Source: Chlamydoabsidia padenii
Taxonomy: Eukaryota > Mucoromycota > Mucoromycetes > Mucorales > Cunninghamellaceae
Length of the DNA stretch: 64,000 nt
Direction: 5' to 3'
Assembly (NCBI GenBank): GCA_025330725.1
Contig: JAIWND010000039.1
Location: forward strand, 164,924 to 228,923
Positions 11,813-22,871 of the stretch are shown in pieces (the stretch's first letter is position 1; each line of letters begins with the position of its first letter). The position numbers and the translations under genes are program-made. The notes below the pieces were generated by a model that ran no database searches, had not been told where the DNA came from, and saw only the letters and a list, made by a program, of their open reading frames with translations.

Positions 11813-12124
11813 ATGAAGTTTTCTGGTTTGAGTTTGCTTGCAGTACCTTTCTTATTAGCTGGTGTGGCCTTGGCAGAAGATCAATTCACGCTTATTTATG
11901 CGAATGGACCGGAAATGGTTGATTATGGAGCATGTAGCCCTATTACAAAACCAAATGGCCTCCCATTGAGACTACTCGATCTCCCGAATTTTTCATTGTG
12001 CACTGTTTCAAGTGACCCATCCTGTCACTTGGGAGATATTAGGGACCATATTATGCTGCCCCCAGGGAAATATCCAGCCCCAGAGGCTCCCCATGGCTTT
12101 ATCTCATGCAAAAAATTGCATTAG
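11813..12124 (+). CDS. Small secreted cysteine protein, tandem copy B
   Basis: 103-aa paralogue of copy A with the same signal peptide (one change, Ser to Leu, next to the cleavage site) and the same four-cysteine spacing (C-x21-C-x7-C-x27 or 28-C). Compared by eye with copy A, I count about 21 base substitutions in the coding region. About 20 of these change an amino acid; only a TGC/TGT cysteine codon is silent. The final codons also differ by a small insertion. The several hundred bases after the stop codon are nearly identical to those after copy A. I chose the ATG at 11813 because it matches copy A and lies 52 bases after TATAAATA; an upstream in-frame ATG at 11771 is not conserved. Confidence 0.8.
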   Translation: MKFSGLSLLAVPFLLAGVALAEDQFTLIYANGPEMVDYGACSPITKPNGLPLRLLDLPNFSLCTVSSDPSCHLGDIRDHIMLPPGKYPAPEAPHGFISCKKLH

Positions 12125-12799
12125 AAAAGGCTCCATGTTGGTTTTCTTTCTCTCTTAACCTATTAAGTTACTCTTGAATCCATTCTTTCTTTTGATGACG
12201 ATAGTGCGATAATAAAGAGGATGATGATAATTAAATAGAGGTATTGGTGTATTTCCAAATGATGAAAAACCCTTATCATCAATAAAGAAACCCCATGGAG
12301 GTTTACATGGCACTTTTACCGTTAGCCCGTATGATATGCCGCTCTTTTACATTATGTATCGATTTTTTACATTGATCGGGGCTGGAATATATTTCAGTCC
12401 CGCGAGGGGGTCATTATATGCCGGAGTAATAACTTTACAATGTTGATGGATCCAAGCATTTTGTTGGGATGAGATATCTTGTACAAATTAAAAACCAGAA
12501 GCGTTTCAAAACAGCGTCTAATCTTTGCATGAACCTTTCAAATAAAGTAATATTGCCATCGACATTCAAACACCGCCATTCATGCAAAAAAATCAAGTTG
12601 ATTTCCCGCTTTCTCGCCGTCCTTCCCCTTTTTTGTTCCGGCTCTTGAGCTACCGACATGCGCTCCGAATACATACCGGTTTACCGACCTTGAACCTTTC
12701 AGTACATTTCCACCCCTTCCTAATGCCGCTTCCAAAAGGCCTTGAAGGTATAAATAGGGTGATTAAAAGTTTACTTTTTTTCCTGCCTTTACAGACAAA
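12125..12799. other. Intergenic spacer of tandem unit B to C
   Basis: The first ~480 bases are the near-identical duplicate of the region after copy A. The TTCATGCAA...CCCGCTTTC pair is repeated near 12580-12612, about 200 bases upstream of copy C, followed by TATAAATA at 12749. No additional gene is seen. Confidence 0.6.
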
Positions 12800-13114
12800 A
12801 TGAAGTTTTCTGGTTTAAGTTTGCTTGCAGTGCCTCTCTTGTTAGCTGGTGTGGCCTCGGCAGAAGATCAAATAAGACTTTTTTACTGGCATGGGCAGGA
12901 AATGGTTGATTATGGAGCATGTAGTCCTCTCACAAAACCAGATGGTTCCCAATTAGTCCTAATCGAACTCTCAGTTGATGGGGTGTGCTCTGTTTCAAGT
13001 GACTCATCCTGTTCCTTGGGAGATATTAGCCCACCTGCTAAAGAATCTGCAGGACTAGTTCCTCCCCCACAAGATACCCATACCGGTTATTTTACATGCA
13101 AAACAATTCCTTAG
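12800..13114 (+). CDS. Small secreted cysteine protein, tandem copy C
   Basis: 104-aa paralogue with an almost unchanged signal peptide (MKFSGLSLLAVPLLLAGVAS) and cysteine spacing C-x21-C-x7-C-x28-C. The mature region is more diverged than A is from B, especially after the third cysteine (proline-rich PPPQDTHTG), while the DYGACSP and VSSDxxC blocks are kept. A TATA box lies at 12749. The 3' flank belongs to a different subtype, shared with copy D and not with A and B. Function unknown; secretion is the only confident inference. Confidence 0.78.
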   Translation: MKFSGLSLLAVPLLLAGVASAEDQIRLFYWHGQEMVDYGACSPLTKPDGSQLVLIELSVDGVCSVSSDSSCSLGDISPPAKESAGLVPPPQDTHTGYFTCKTIP

Positions 13115-13732
13115 AAGAAAAAAAGCATGTCCACTTTCGTTCTCTTCACCATGAGATAAGTCTATCACTCTTGCTTTTACTGTATTGATGATCATATGAT
13201 AATAAAGGGAATGTTTATCAATTAATGATACTAGCATTTTATATGGATATGAGCGGTGAATCAAAAATGCTGGAATAATCATTCGCTTAAATATATTATT
13301 ATGTAGCCATGTTTATATAAGTATTGACAAGGGTGGTTGTGTGCGGGAATTGAAATGAGATTGGCTGCATAAACTGCTGGATGTGAAAAAGTTCCAAATC
13401 TGTTACAAAGGATGAGAAGAGAGCTAAAAAGAAACACTCTTTACTGTTAAAGTAATCCAAATGTATCTGATGTTGTTTCTCATTTCATCAATCCATCAAT
13501 GTTTTGCATTTACCATGACCATCCCCTACTCCCGACAGAGCATACACTGGTTCGATAATGGTACATTAGGTTCCAAAGTCGGGATCCTACATTCAACGTC
13601 TTGATATTCATTAAAGGTTTCCCCTTCTGAATGGGTCAACTTTATTTCCTACTGGTAGAATTATGAATTAGTAAACGCCGACATTCATGCAAGTAATAAA
13701 ATTGACCACCCGCTCTCTCGCTCTTTCTCTCT

Positions 13733-13776
<44 letters not shown>

Positions 13777-14067
13777 CCTTTTCGAAGAGGTTAAGGTTTG
13801 AATGGAGCCGAAATCCAAGTATGCTTTTTTTCAGATGTTTACATACCAGCTACCTCCTACTTTTGAATGCATACAGGTTTATTGATCCCTCCTCCCGTCA
13901 GTGCCTCTTTCCCATGCCTCATATTTTCGAATACATAACGCTATGCGGATTCCTTTTGAAAACCTTCGGTACTTCTTTCCCATTTCTCAAAGCCGTCTTC
14001 TAAAAAGTTTGAATGTACAAATAGGGTGATTACAAGTTGTTGTTGTTTTTCCCCGACACAAACACAA
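13115..14067. other. Intergenic spacer of tandem unit C to D with T tract
   Basis: The 3' flank of copy C includes AATAAAGGG near 13200 and a GCGGGAATTGAAA variant near 13342, both with counterparts after copy D. A TTCATGCAA word (about 13683), CCCGC, and then a T run of about 41 bases (13736-13776) precede copy D. The 60-codon open frame at 13821 has no support. Confidence 0.5.
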
Positions 14068-14380
14068 TGAAGTTTTCTGGTTCAACTATTCTAGCAGTAT
14101 CTCTCATATTAGCTGGTGTGACCTCGGCAAAAATGAAGTGATACTCGGTTACGAAAATGGACAAACGCCTGTCGATTTTGGTGCATGTGCACCTGTTATG
14201 AAACTAAATGGCGCTGAATTGATCACCTTCTCTCTCACAGCTGATGCGCAGTGTTCTATTTCAAGCGACGATTCCTGTTCACCGGGAGCTATTAATCCTT
14301 ATACTAAACCGTTCAAAGGACAATATTCTGCTATAAAGTATTCTCCATATAGCTACAGGACATTTAAAAAAGATACTTAG
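14068..14380 (+). pseudogene. Small secreted cysteine protein, tandem copy D (frameshifted)
   Basis: The signal-peptide part is recognisable from ATG 14068 (MKFSGSTILAVSLILAG). The frame then breaks at the run of A after the cleavage site: one base appears missing relative to copies A-C, so a TGA follows within four codons. The homologous reading resumes in another frame through DFGACAPV, QCSISSDDSC and a G-x-Y, giving C-x21-C-x7-C. The fourth cysteine is replaced by Phe and the TATA box is TACAAATA. The several independent lesions favour real decay over a sequencing error, although the frameshift lies in a homopolymer. Confidence 0.7.
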
Positions 14381-15277
14381 AAAAGATTCATGTCCGTTTT
14401 CTCACTCTTTAAACCATTGAACCCATTCTTCTTTTACTCATGGTATTATGATAATATAGTAAAGCACATGTTTATCAATTAAAGATACTCATGTTTTTGT
14501 ATGGACGGAGGATTATAAAGTGGTAATAATCATATACCTATATACCTTACTATGTAGCATCCTTACCTATGGTAAAAGAAATGGGAGTTTAGTGAGCGGG
14601 ATTTGAAACATGATGGGTCGCATAAACGGGGGGATGTGAAAAAGTAGCACATAACAAAAAGAGATAGAGAACGACACTCTTTATTGTTTAAGTGCACTAA
14701 AATGTATCTAATGCTTTTTCTCATTTAATCATTTCAACGATATTTGACATTTACCATAACCAAAGCTTTTTCATTTATGGTTGATAGTATGTTAATAAAG
14801 GGAATGATGATAATCAAATAGAGGTGCTAATGTATTAACGAACGAGGGGAAACATTTAGAAACTCATAATGGTTTACGTGGCGTTTATTTCATTGTCACC
14901 TATTACAGGCCTCTAAGTCTTCATTTTTGTCTAGTCCGCCGAGCGCAAAAGTTGCCTTTTTTTTAGAACGACGTATTTACAGCCTTTCCCTTTTTTTTTT
15001 TTTTTTTTTTTTTTTTAATGTTCGCCATCTTGCACCTTTTTACAATGCCCCCCCCCCCGCTATAGCTCCTTGAAGGATTAACTTGTGATATTCATAAAGA
15101 CTTAATTTAACATCAAGTCGTAAAATAAAAGTTACAAAAGGTGCTTTTATTTAAATGTACTTAAAAAGGCAAACAAACAAAGAGAGGGTATAAATAACCA
15201 GATAAAAATCGACTATGCTAAAAAGTAATTGTTGCTTTTTTCGGTTTTAGGGAGGTAAAAATCATCTAAGCTAATGT
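14381..15277. other. Intergenic region with relics of the tandem array
   Basis: Bases ~14580-14765 resemble ~13338-13517 (3' flank of copy C), including GAGCGGGATTTGAAACA at about 14594. Bases ~14793-14890 resemble the 3' flank of copies A/B (TAATAAAG...GATGATGATAAT, then GGTTTACRTGGC), but no coding part goes with them, so this looks like a remnant of a lost unit. A T run occurs near 14992-15016. No gene is seen. Confidence 0.5.
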
Positions 15278-17268
15278 CTAGTCATCCGTTTGGTCACTGG
15301 TATCATCGTCCGTCTTTTCACTATCGTCCGTATTGTCACCTTTATCCTCTGTAGTCAATTTGTCGTGCAACTTGGCTTGTTCCCGGTCCAGTCGAATACG
15401 TTCCAAAAATTCAGGCACCCGTTCAAACAGTCGTTTCAGCAAATCCTGTTCGCTGACTTTATCACCGGATCCTCCAATCTCCAAAAACAAGGCGACAAAA
15501 AAGCTTTGCATTTCGGCGGTGGTAACATGTCGTTCAGGGATCAAGGTCAATAGTTTTTTAATGGCTGCGTTCAAGTGTGTGATCCGGTCTTTGTCTTCAT
15601 CTTCACTGACTGGAGTTGGTAAATCATTGTTGATGATGACTGGTTGATCTTCCTCTTCCACCACGTTGATGTCATCGTTGTCGTCACCGAAATCGGGAGT
15701 AGCAAAGAATCGCCAAAACATGGCTTCGATTTGTTCGTGTACAGCATATCCCAGTTCCAATTTGACGTCCATTCGACCAGGTCTTAACAAGGCAGGTGTG
15801 ATTTTATTCATATCATTACAGGTCATGAATACCACTAATATAGTAAAAAAAAAAAAATAGGGAATGAGTTTGATCATGTTTCGTCATTTCCATTTTAATT
15901 TTCCTTCACTTACTTGATCCATCATTTCCGTCAATACCATCTAAAGCATTCAACAAACCAGACTTTGTAACAGAATCGGCGAGTTCATCATAGTGGTCCA
16001 CATCTTCGATGATCAAAAGAGTATTCTTTGGTGTTGCCGAGATACAATTTGAGAATTCGGTATCGCTGTCCAATTCACCTAGTTTAATCAACGCCAAATT
16101 ATAGTGTAGTTTTGCCTATTATCAAATCAACTTTAGTCATGGTATGTAGTGTGGAGGAGGGAGGGAGACTAGACTTACCGCGCACAACGTAATCAAGGAT
16201 GTTTTACCAGTTCCAGGAGGACCATATAATAGATAACCACGTCGATAGGGTAGACCTTTGCTTTTATACCAGTTTTGTCGTTTGATAAATCGTTTCATGT
16301 CACATAATAGATTTTCCTTGATACCAGTAGGTAAATTGACAGAATCATATCCACGAGGCTCGACGCTATTCTTTTGATACCAACTATCATAACCGTTCCA
16401 TTGTAAGATTTTGATCTACACAGTTTCAGAATACAACTAGTTAGTATTCCCCGTTTTATTCCCCCTCATTTGTTTTACTTACATTGTTGTCTTCATTGTC
16501 GTTGTAATTGTCGCACCATTCTTGTAAAATGTCCCGCAGAGTATCAATAGTTTCAGTGGGTGATGTGGTCATTGAGATGTTAATATAATCGGGTCCATGA
16601 CTAGTAGCCTTTTCTTCGTCTTCTTTGCAGAAGGACACAGTCAATACGTGACCTTTGTATACAATTTCATTATCGGTGTTATTACCTTTTCAATGTTAAA
16701 AAAAAGGTAGGTTAGAGTAAAAAAGGAAGAAAGAAGAAGGGGGGGGGACACTTACGAGGGTAAACGCCGACTGTGGGATTTTCATCCTCATCTGAATTTT
16801 CATTCGCCGCTCCTGGCTTTGATTCTTCATAAAGGGCAATAGCGTCGATCAGTTCAGGAAGTTGTTCAGTGTACTTCTTTATATAATATTGAATGGCATT
16901 GAAGGAATCGTCCTGATAGTAAACGCGCGCATTAACGGTTTTGGTTTGCTTGCCTAATCGATCCATCAAGTGTTCAACAAGTTTTTCCCATGACGTTCTA
17001 AGAATAGCTGGGGAGCCAAGAAAAAAAGAAGGCGGTATTTGAATTTCCATACACCCTAACTTCAGCCTTACAACTTACGAGCAATGTAAAAGAGAATCCC
17101 AAGCATGACGAAATCGTTTCCAAAGTACCGTTGAGCCAGTTTTGTTAATCGTTCTCCAAAAATACCATGCCAAAAAGTTTCCTCAGTAATGTTCTCGAGG
17201 AAATAGAGAATCTTCTCTACAATATAGATAAATCGCATGGATCGGACTTTGCTCAGTGCTAAAGGCAT
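15278..17268 (-). CDS. BCS1-like AAA ATPase
   Basis: AAA ATPase of the Bcs1 group. Family members sit in the mitochondrial inner membrane or elsewhere and move folded substrates such as the Rieske protein; this copy may be a paralogue. About six exons give roughly 550 aa. An N-terminal region (ATG 17268, MPLALSKVRS) is followed by the Bcs1-specific segment (VTGV-type YYIKKYTEQLP), then SVNLPTGIKENLLCDMKRF, Walker A GPPGTGKTS, Walker B TLLIIEDVDHYD, sensor FMTCNDMNKI and the LLRPGRMD arginine-finger region. Two acidic insertions (after the NDxDD stretch near 15690 and at the C-terminus, DDSEKTDDDTSDQTDD) are unusual. I see no strong N-terminal membrane helix, so true Bcs1 function is uncertain. 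Confidence 0.8.
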
Positions 17269-17283
17269 TGTGTGTATCAAATG

Positions 17284-17320
<37 letters not shown>

Positions 17321-17321
17321 A
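17284..17321 (+). repeat. (GAT)n microsatellite
   Basis: About twelve GAT units lie just upstream of the BCS1-like ATG (17268). On that gene's strand it is (ATC)n in the 5' leader. An in-frame upstream ATG at 17346 would read it as poly-serine, so the start at 17268 is preferred. Confidence 0.85.
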
Positions 17322-17675
17322 AAGAAGAAAAAGGAATCTTCTGCATTGCATTTTATAGTCGAATTAAAATGTTTTCAGCCACGCCAATGACACATACCCA
17401 TATAACCATGGCGCAGCGGACTACGCTGCTCCTACCCCCATAATTTAACTCATTCATCACCGCAGTCATATGGCTTGTCCTTTTTCAAGTGATACAACAA
17501 CTTGTCAACTTTTTTTTTTTTTTTTTTTTGCATAAACCAAATCTCGATTGTCGTGACAATTTCGCATGATTGTGACGGCGGGAGCTGGAAATCAATTTTA
17601 CTTCTTTTTTTATTTTTTTGTTCTATTTCTTCTCTTTAGATCTCTTTCTTTTTTAGAACCTTCATCTTTTACAAC
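17322..17675. other. Divergent promoter region (BCS1-like / PP2A B56)
   Basis: About 400 bases between two divergent start codons. It contains a T run near 17511-17529 and a GGCGGGAGCTGGAAATC sequence near 17576, which only partly resembles the recurring CGGGATTTGAAA motif. No gene is seen. Confidence 0.4.
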
Positions 17676-20147
17676 ATGATGAAAGGTATAAAGGGTGTGG
17701 TAAGTCATAAAAAGATAAACAAAGTGATATAACAAAGTATTGACTTGGAAGGAGTAACGACATTTGCTTATCGGATCTTTTTTACATTAGCTCACTAGAA
17801 AAAACTCCTCACCAGATACTACACTAGAACATACTCATGATGGACTCTTTAACAAGCCGAAAAGTAAAGCGAAACAAGTAGCTCCTCCTTCTCCTGAACC
17901 TATTCATCCAACTGAGCTTGATGTCAAACCAGCTCGATCCACCAACAAATTTGGCACCACTACCACCAAACTCAAGCACAAGAAATCAAAGAAACGAAAG
18001 GGACAGAAGAAACAGCAACAAGAGCAGCAACAACAAAAGGAACAGGATCAACAAAACCAAAAACAGTATTTGAACGTGGACTTGACCGATCTGGTAAGGG
18101 AAAAAAAAAAAAGGACATATGGGAACACATGGACTAGAACCTTTGTAAATGAAATCATTTTTTAGATCACCCAACCGATTTCACCACCACCACCGGCTTC
18201 AACAAGGACAGCTTCTAATACGATTGCCGCCGCAACAGCAAAACCACATAAATCACATAACTCCGGTTTAGCCAACACGATCCGACATGACTTTGGACTC
18301 CACATGAAACCGACGATGAATAAACTGAAAGCGACAATGACACCAAAAGACCCGATCATTCCTATTGGCAGATCTCCCCGAAGAAGAAAATCCTCACGAT
18401 TCCACATTGACGTCCAAAACAATCAAGAACTGGAAAAGTATCCTGGATTCAATGGTAAGGCTTTTGGTGGTATGATTGAACACGCTTGTATCTAACTTGA
18501 ATTATTATATTATAGAGGTACTACCGGCTCAACGTCAAGATCTCTTTTGTCGGAAACTCGCTCAATGTACGGTCTTGTTTGATTTTGAAGATCCCAACTC
18601 GAATCTGAAAAGTAAAGATATCAAACGTCAAGCTTTACAAGAAATGGTGGATTATGTGTCTACAAATCGTGGTGTTATTACTGAAACTATATATCCAAAG
18701 GTGATCAGATTGGTAAGAACAGATCTGCATGAATTGAGATCCCACTTGATTAATTTTATGTTTGTTTGTTTGTTTGTCTAGTTCTCTGTCAACCTATTCA
18801 GGACAATTCCACCACCTTTGAATCCAACTAATGCTGAAGGATACGAAGAAGATGAAGAAGAACCTGTTTTTGAAACTGCTTGGCCACACTTGCAACTGAT
18901 CTACGAACTCTTTTTGCGCTTCTTGGAATCTCCTGACTTTAATGTATCTATAGCAAAAAACTATATCGATGAACGGTTTGTCTTGCAGGTAAAAAATATA
19001 CGGAAGAGAACCCATGATGTATGGAAACTGATCTTTCTCTTTTATATATAAATACAATAGCTATTGGAATTGTTTGATAGTGAAGATCCACGAGAACGCG
19101 ACCTTCTCAAGACAGCTCTACATCGTATCTACGGCAAGTTTTTGGGTCTACGAGCCTTTATACGGAAATCCATCAACCACATCTTCTTCCAGTTTATCTA
19201 TGAAACTGAACAATTTAATGGTGCTGCTGAATTACTGGAAATTCTCGGAAGGTAATCAGAAAAAAAAAAAAAAAAAAAAAAAAAAAAGTGGGGCACAACC
19301 AGGAATAAACTAACTCTCTTATTTAGCATCATTAATGGGTTTGCATTGCCATTAAAACAGGAACACCGAACATTCTTATTCAAGGTCCTGGTACCATTAC
19401 ACAAACCCTCATCTCTTGGCAGCTACTACCCACAATTGGTGTATTGTATCATCCAGTTTTTAGAGAAGGATGCGTCGGTCACCAAGGATGTCATACTACA
19501 CTTACTCAAGTTCTGGCCAAAGGTGAACAGCGCAAAACAAGTCATGTTTTTAAACGAAATCGAAGAAATCTTGGACATTACTGATTCAGCTACCTTTGTG
19601 GATTTTATGATCCCTCTCTTCCGGCGGCTGGCGACTTGTATTGGTAGCGATCACTTTCAGGTGGCGGAACGAACGCTTCTCTTTTGGAACAATGACTACT
19701 TTATCAGTCTCCTCAATGAACAGATTAACACCTTATTGCCTATCTTGTACCCTGTATTATATACAAACTCAATATCACATTGGAACAGGTAAGAAAAGGG
19801 TTAAATAATGAATCGCGCGCTAACCTTTTTTGCTTGTTCTAGAACAATACATGGACTGATCTACAATGCATTGAAACTATGCATGGAAATGGACTATGAT
19901 TTGTTTGAACAATGCGCTAAAGATTACACCAACAGTCAACAAAAGTAAGTAAACAAAACAGAATTAAGGGTATGCATTGACCTGTTCCTTTCTAGGAAAC
20001 GACGACCTGAAGATCGGCAACAAGAGTTATGGACAAGGTTGGCTTCGATGGCAATAGAAAATAACACTCAAGCAACAGGTACGGATCACAAAAAAGATGT
20101 ATAACGTGCCCTAACTCTTGGTTTATTATTCAATATTAGATCACTGA
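17676..20147 (+). CDS. PP2A regulatory subunit B56/B' (Rts1/Par1 type)
   Basis: Substrate-targeting subunit of protein phosphatase 2A. About nine exons give a product of roughly 600 aa. The variable N-terminus is basic and glutamine-rich ([16 protein letters not shown]...), then proline- and serine-rich. The B56 core begins with [18 protein letters not shown] and [21 protein letters not shown]. It continues through the HEAT-like repeats with [74 protein letters not shown] and [15 protein letters not shown], all strong family signatures. The first exon encodes only eight residues (MMKGIKGV). The end (20145-20147, Asp-His-stop) comes from a short last exon. Confidence 0.92.
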
Positions 20148-20329
20148 CCGGATGTGTGGTCATCATCATTTTAGACATAGTCATTATATCTACTTCCTCC
20201 CTCTTATTTAGCAATACTACCTTTTAACATTATTACTGTATGAATCTTCCCTCTCTCCCTCTCTCTCTATTTAAACATCTTGATTACTTTTATACCCTTT
20301 TGATTCCAAAGAAAAATCAGGACAAAGTC

Positions 20330-20628
20330 TTAATAAAAATAAACTAAATAGGAACATGATCCACCAATGTCTTTATCACGTGTAGTCATCCATCCAGCAA
20401 GTGGATCGGCTCCATTGTAGGGCACATTAGGAAAATCCATCATACCCTTGTCAGGGACTGTTGCACACACCAAAAAAAAAAACTTTAATCCCCGATGATT
20501 CTTAAATGGTTTTTTTCTTCTTACGACTTTCTCTTTCCTTTTCCCTCAATTCAAAAAAAATAAAAACATAATCAAACGGTAAGTCATACCTGTTCAATGT
20601 CAACCCCTTGCTTATCCCAGGCACTCAT
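20330..20628 (-). CDS. Small hypothetical protein (51 aa, two exons)
   Basis: No family recognised. Exon 1 (20590-20628) encodes MSAWDKQGVDIEQ and ends at a GTATGA donor. An AAG acceptor at 20447-20448 joins in frame to exon 2 (20330-20446), reading MMDFPNVPYNGADPLAGWMT and ending in SYLVYFY-stop. Proline, glycine and aromatic residues and the absence of low complexity suggest a real small protein. An acceptor nine bases earlier would put a stop after five codons, so the chosen one is a reading-frame argument. It is convergent with the PP2A gene and divergent from the porin gene 25 bases away. Confidence 0.5.
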
Positions 20629-20653
20629 TTTATTGTTTTTTTTTATAAAATAG

Positions 20654-21828
20654 ATGTCTGTTCCTGGTAAGAATCACCTTCCACCATTAACGAAACTTAT
20701 TGTTACTGACACACGTCTTTTTTTCCCTAGTTGCTTTCAATGATATTGGCAAATCCGCCAAGGATCTCTTGTCCAAGGACTATCCCGTCGGTGGTGTCAA
20801 GCTCGAAGTCAAGACCACTGCTCCTAATGGTGTGGTAAGTATCCTCAAAAAAGGGGGTTGGGTTGGGAAAGAGATAGATGCTTAACCTGCTTTGGTGTAT
20901 ATAGACCTTCAAGGTGAATGGCCACCGTGATAACAAGACTGGTGTCATCATTGGTGATCTCGAAACCAAGTATGCTGACAAGGTCAATGGTATCTCCTTC
21001 ACTGAAGCCTGGACTACCTCCAACCATCTCAATGGCAAGATTGAACTTGAAAACAACTTGGCCAGTAAGTACATACACTTGGATCCTTATAAAAAGTCAT
21101 GTACTCACCTTGATCATTATAGAGGGTCTCAAACTCGAATTAATGACATCCCTTCTTCCTGCTCTCAATGACAAGACTGCCAAGGTGAATGCTATCTACA
21201 AGAAACCCAATGTCCATACTGTTGCCACTCTTGATGTGTTCAAGGTAAAATTAAAAAAAAAAAAAAAGCCGTTACATGATGATGTGTGTCACTAACCACA
21301 TTTTTATAATAGACCAACTTTAGCGTCAACTCCGTGGTCGGTCAACAAGGATTCCTCGTTGGTGGTGAAGTCGCCTACAATGTCTTGGATGGAAAGGTAA
21401 TAAAACTGGGAACAAAAGAGGGATGACGAGTGGCGCTAACATCTCTTTTGATGATATAGATCAGCCGTTATAATGCTGCTGCCGGATACAACACTGCTGA
21501 ATACTCTGTTGCTCTTCTTGCCACCAACAATCTCAACAACTTTGCTGCTTCTTACTACCATCGTGTCAACTCTGATCTCGAAGCCTCTGGTAAGGCTGCG
21601 TGGGATGCCAAGGGTAGCAATGCGGTTGCTCTCGAAGTCGGTGCCAAACTCAAGTTGGATAACTCTACCTTTGTCAAGAGTAAGATCTCCAACTCTGGTG
21701 TCCTCGGTCTTGCCTATACTCAAGCTCTCCGCCCTGGTGTCAAGGTCAACCTCGGTGCTGCTATTGATACTACTCGTTTGAACGAAAACGCTCACAAGAT
21801 TGGTGTCTCCTTCACTTTGGAAAACTAG
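20654..21828 (+). CDS. POR1: Mitochondrial outer-membrane porin (VDAC)
   Basis: Voltage-dependent anion channel, a 19-stranded beta-barrel passing metabolites across the outer membrane. About seven exons give about 283 aa, the usual length. The N-terminal helix and first strands are seen as VPVAFNDIGKSAKDLLSKDY. Typical porin text follows: VKLEVKTTAPNGVTFKVNG, TKYADKVNGISFTEAWTTSN and LKLELMTSLLP. The end reads GAAIDTTRLNENAHKIGVSF, carrying the conserved NAHKIG strand and a final FTLEN. The first exon is 13 nt after the ATG (MSVP plus one base). A strong preference for C-ending codons suggests high expression. Confidence 0.93.
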
Positions 21829-22357
21829 ATTAGATAGAACGTTGTATGCCTTAATCATTTAATCCATTAATAAATAAAAACTGCTCTGTGGATGGAACGT
21901 CTGTCACTTTGGGATTAGATTCTTTTTTTTTTCTTTACTCTAATAGAACCTCAAATACATCATCAATGCCTTTAAGAACAGTTAACAGCGCGAGTCGAAA
22001 ACTGTTCCTGAATTTCCTTTCTTTTTTTTTTTTTTTTGGAGAGGTGCGTAAACGTCTGCAACTTGAACATGGCAGCCGTAACAACATTAGTTTATGTCAA
22101 ACATACAAATATATACTAATCCAACTACTTGACAGAATAATATCAGAGTTAGCATGTATGTTATTTTTGGAATTAAAAACAATGATCTACAAATGATAAA
22201 CATCTGGAACAGAAAAGTGGTCGGTCAGTTCACACCAACCCGGCGTGGGTGACATCGAATGTCAACCACATCTTGCATAGGCTGCTTCGAAAAGGTGGCT
22301 TAAATGGTAAGGAGAAGAACAAACGCATTCATACTTCTTTACTTGACCTTTTTTTAA

Positions 22358-22420
<63 letters not shown>

Positions 22421-22538
22421 GCAGTAGATATGTATGTACCAAATCATGACCATGTAGAAAATGTCACCAGCTCGACATATATACTCTCACTACTTAACTC
22501 GAATCAACTTTTTTCTTTCTTTCTGTTTTTAATCAATT
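21829..22538. other. Intergenic region with 60-base poly(A)
   Basis: The 3' end of the porin gene (AATAAATAAA near 21868) is followed by unremarkable AT-rich sequence. A GC-richer patch at about 22215-22320 contains CACCAACCCGGCGTGGGTG. It precedes the poly(A) run at 22360-22419 by about 40 bases. A TATATATAC lies near 22477, upstream of the next small gene. No gene is seen. Confidence 0.45.
22360..22419 (+). repeat. Poly(A) tract, about 60 bases
   Basis: The second run of about 60 A residues in this window, again a short distance upstream of a secreted-family gene. The sequence just upstream is not obviously a processed gene copy. Confidence 0.85.
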
Positions 22539-22871
22539 ATGAATTTCTTCTTGGCTCAATTAAGTCAAGCTCAGCCCGTCGCGTTGGATATCGCCACTCA
22601 AAACAAACCAGAACCAATGTTTTATATACTTGTTCACTACAGTGGAGATTCACCTTTTGAACACATTCCCCCAGGACAGTGTTTTCCAGGCACCCGTGAC
22701 AGTGCACCAATCGATGACTTGTTCTTCAAGTATGACAATAAATGCTACCTCTACCAAGACGCCAACTGTCAAACTCTTGTCCAACCAGATTCCGTTAACT
22801 TCAAGTCCGGAAAGTATCAACGAACTGTTTTGGAAAATAGTTTTAACCGTTGCCTAGTTACACTCACATAA
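22539..22871 (+). CDS. Small cysteine protein, diverged secreted-family member E
   Basis: 110-aa product with cysteine spacing C-x20-C-x7-C-x27-C, essentially that of the tandem copies at 10.7-14.4 kb, including the G-x-Y before the last cysteine (SGKYQRT). The middle block reads CYLYQDANC, which recalls beta/gamma-crystallin-type secreted proteins. The N-terminus from the ATG at 22539 (MNFFLAQLSQAQP) is short for a signal peptide and follows an in-frame TAA. Either the signal sequence is reduced, or the true start uses an upstream exon or was lost. The TATA-like sequence near 22477 and AATAAATAAA near 22950 suggest it is transcribed. Confidence 0.65.
   Translation: MNFFLAQLSQAQPVALDIATQNKPEPMFYILVHYSGDSPFEHIPPGQCFPGTRDSAPIDDLFFKYDNKCYLYQDANCQTLVQPDSVNFKSGKYQRTVLENSFNRCLVTLT

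Noticed and set aside
17269..17346. Upstream start of the BCS1-like gene adding a poly-Ser leader
   Set aside because: The added residues come entirely from the (GAT)n microsatellite; the ATG at 17268 gives a normal N-terminus.
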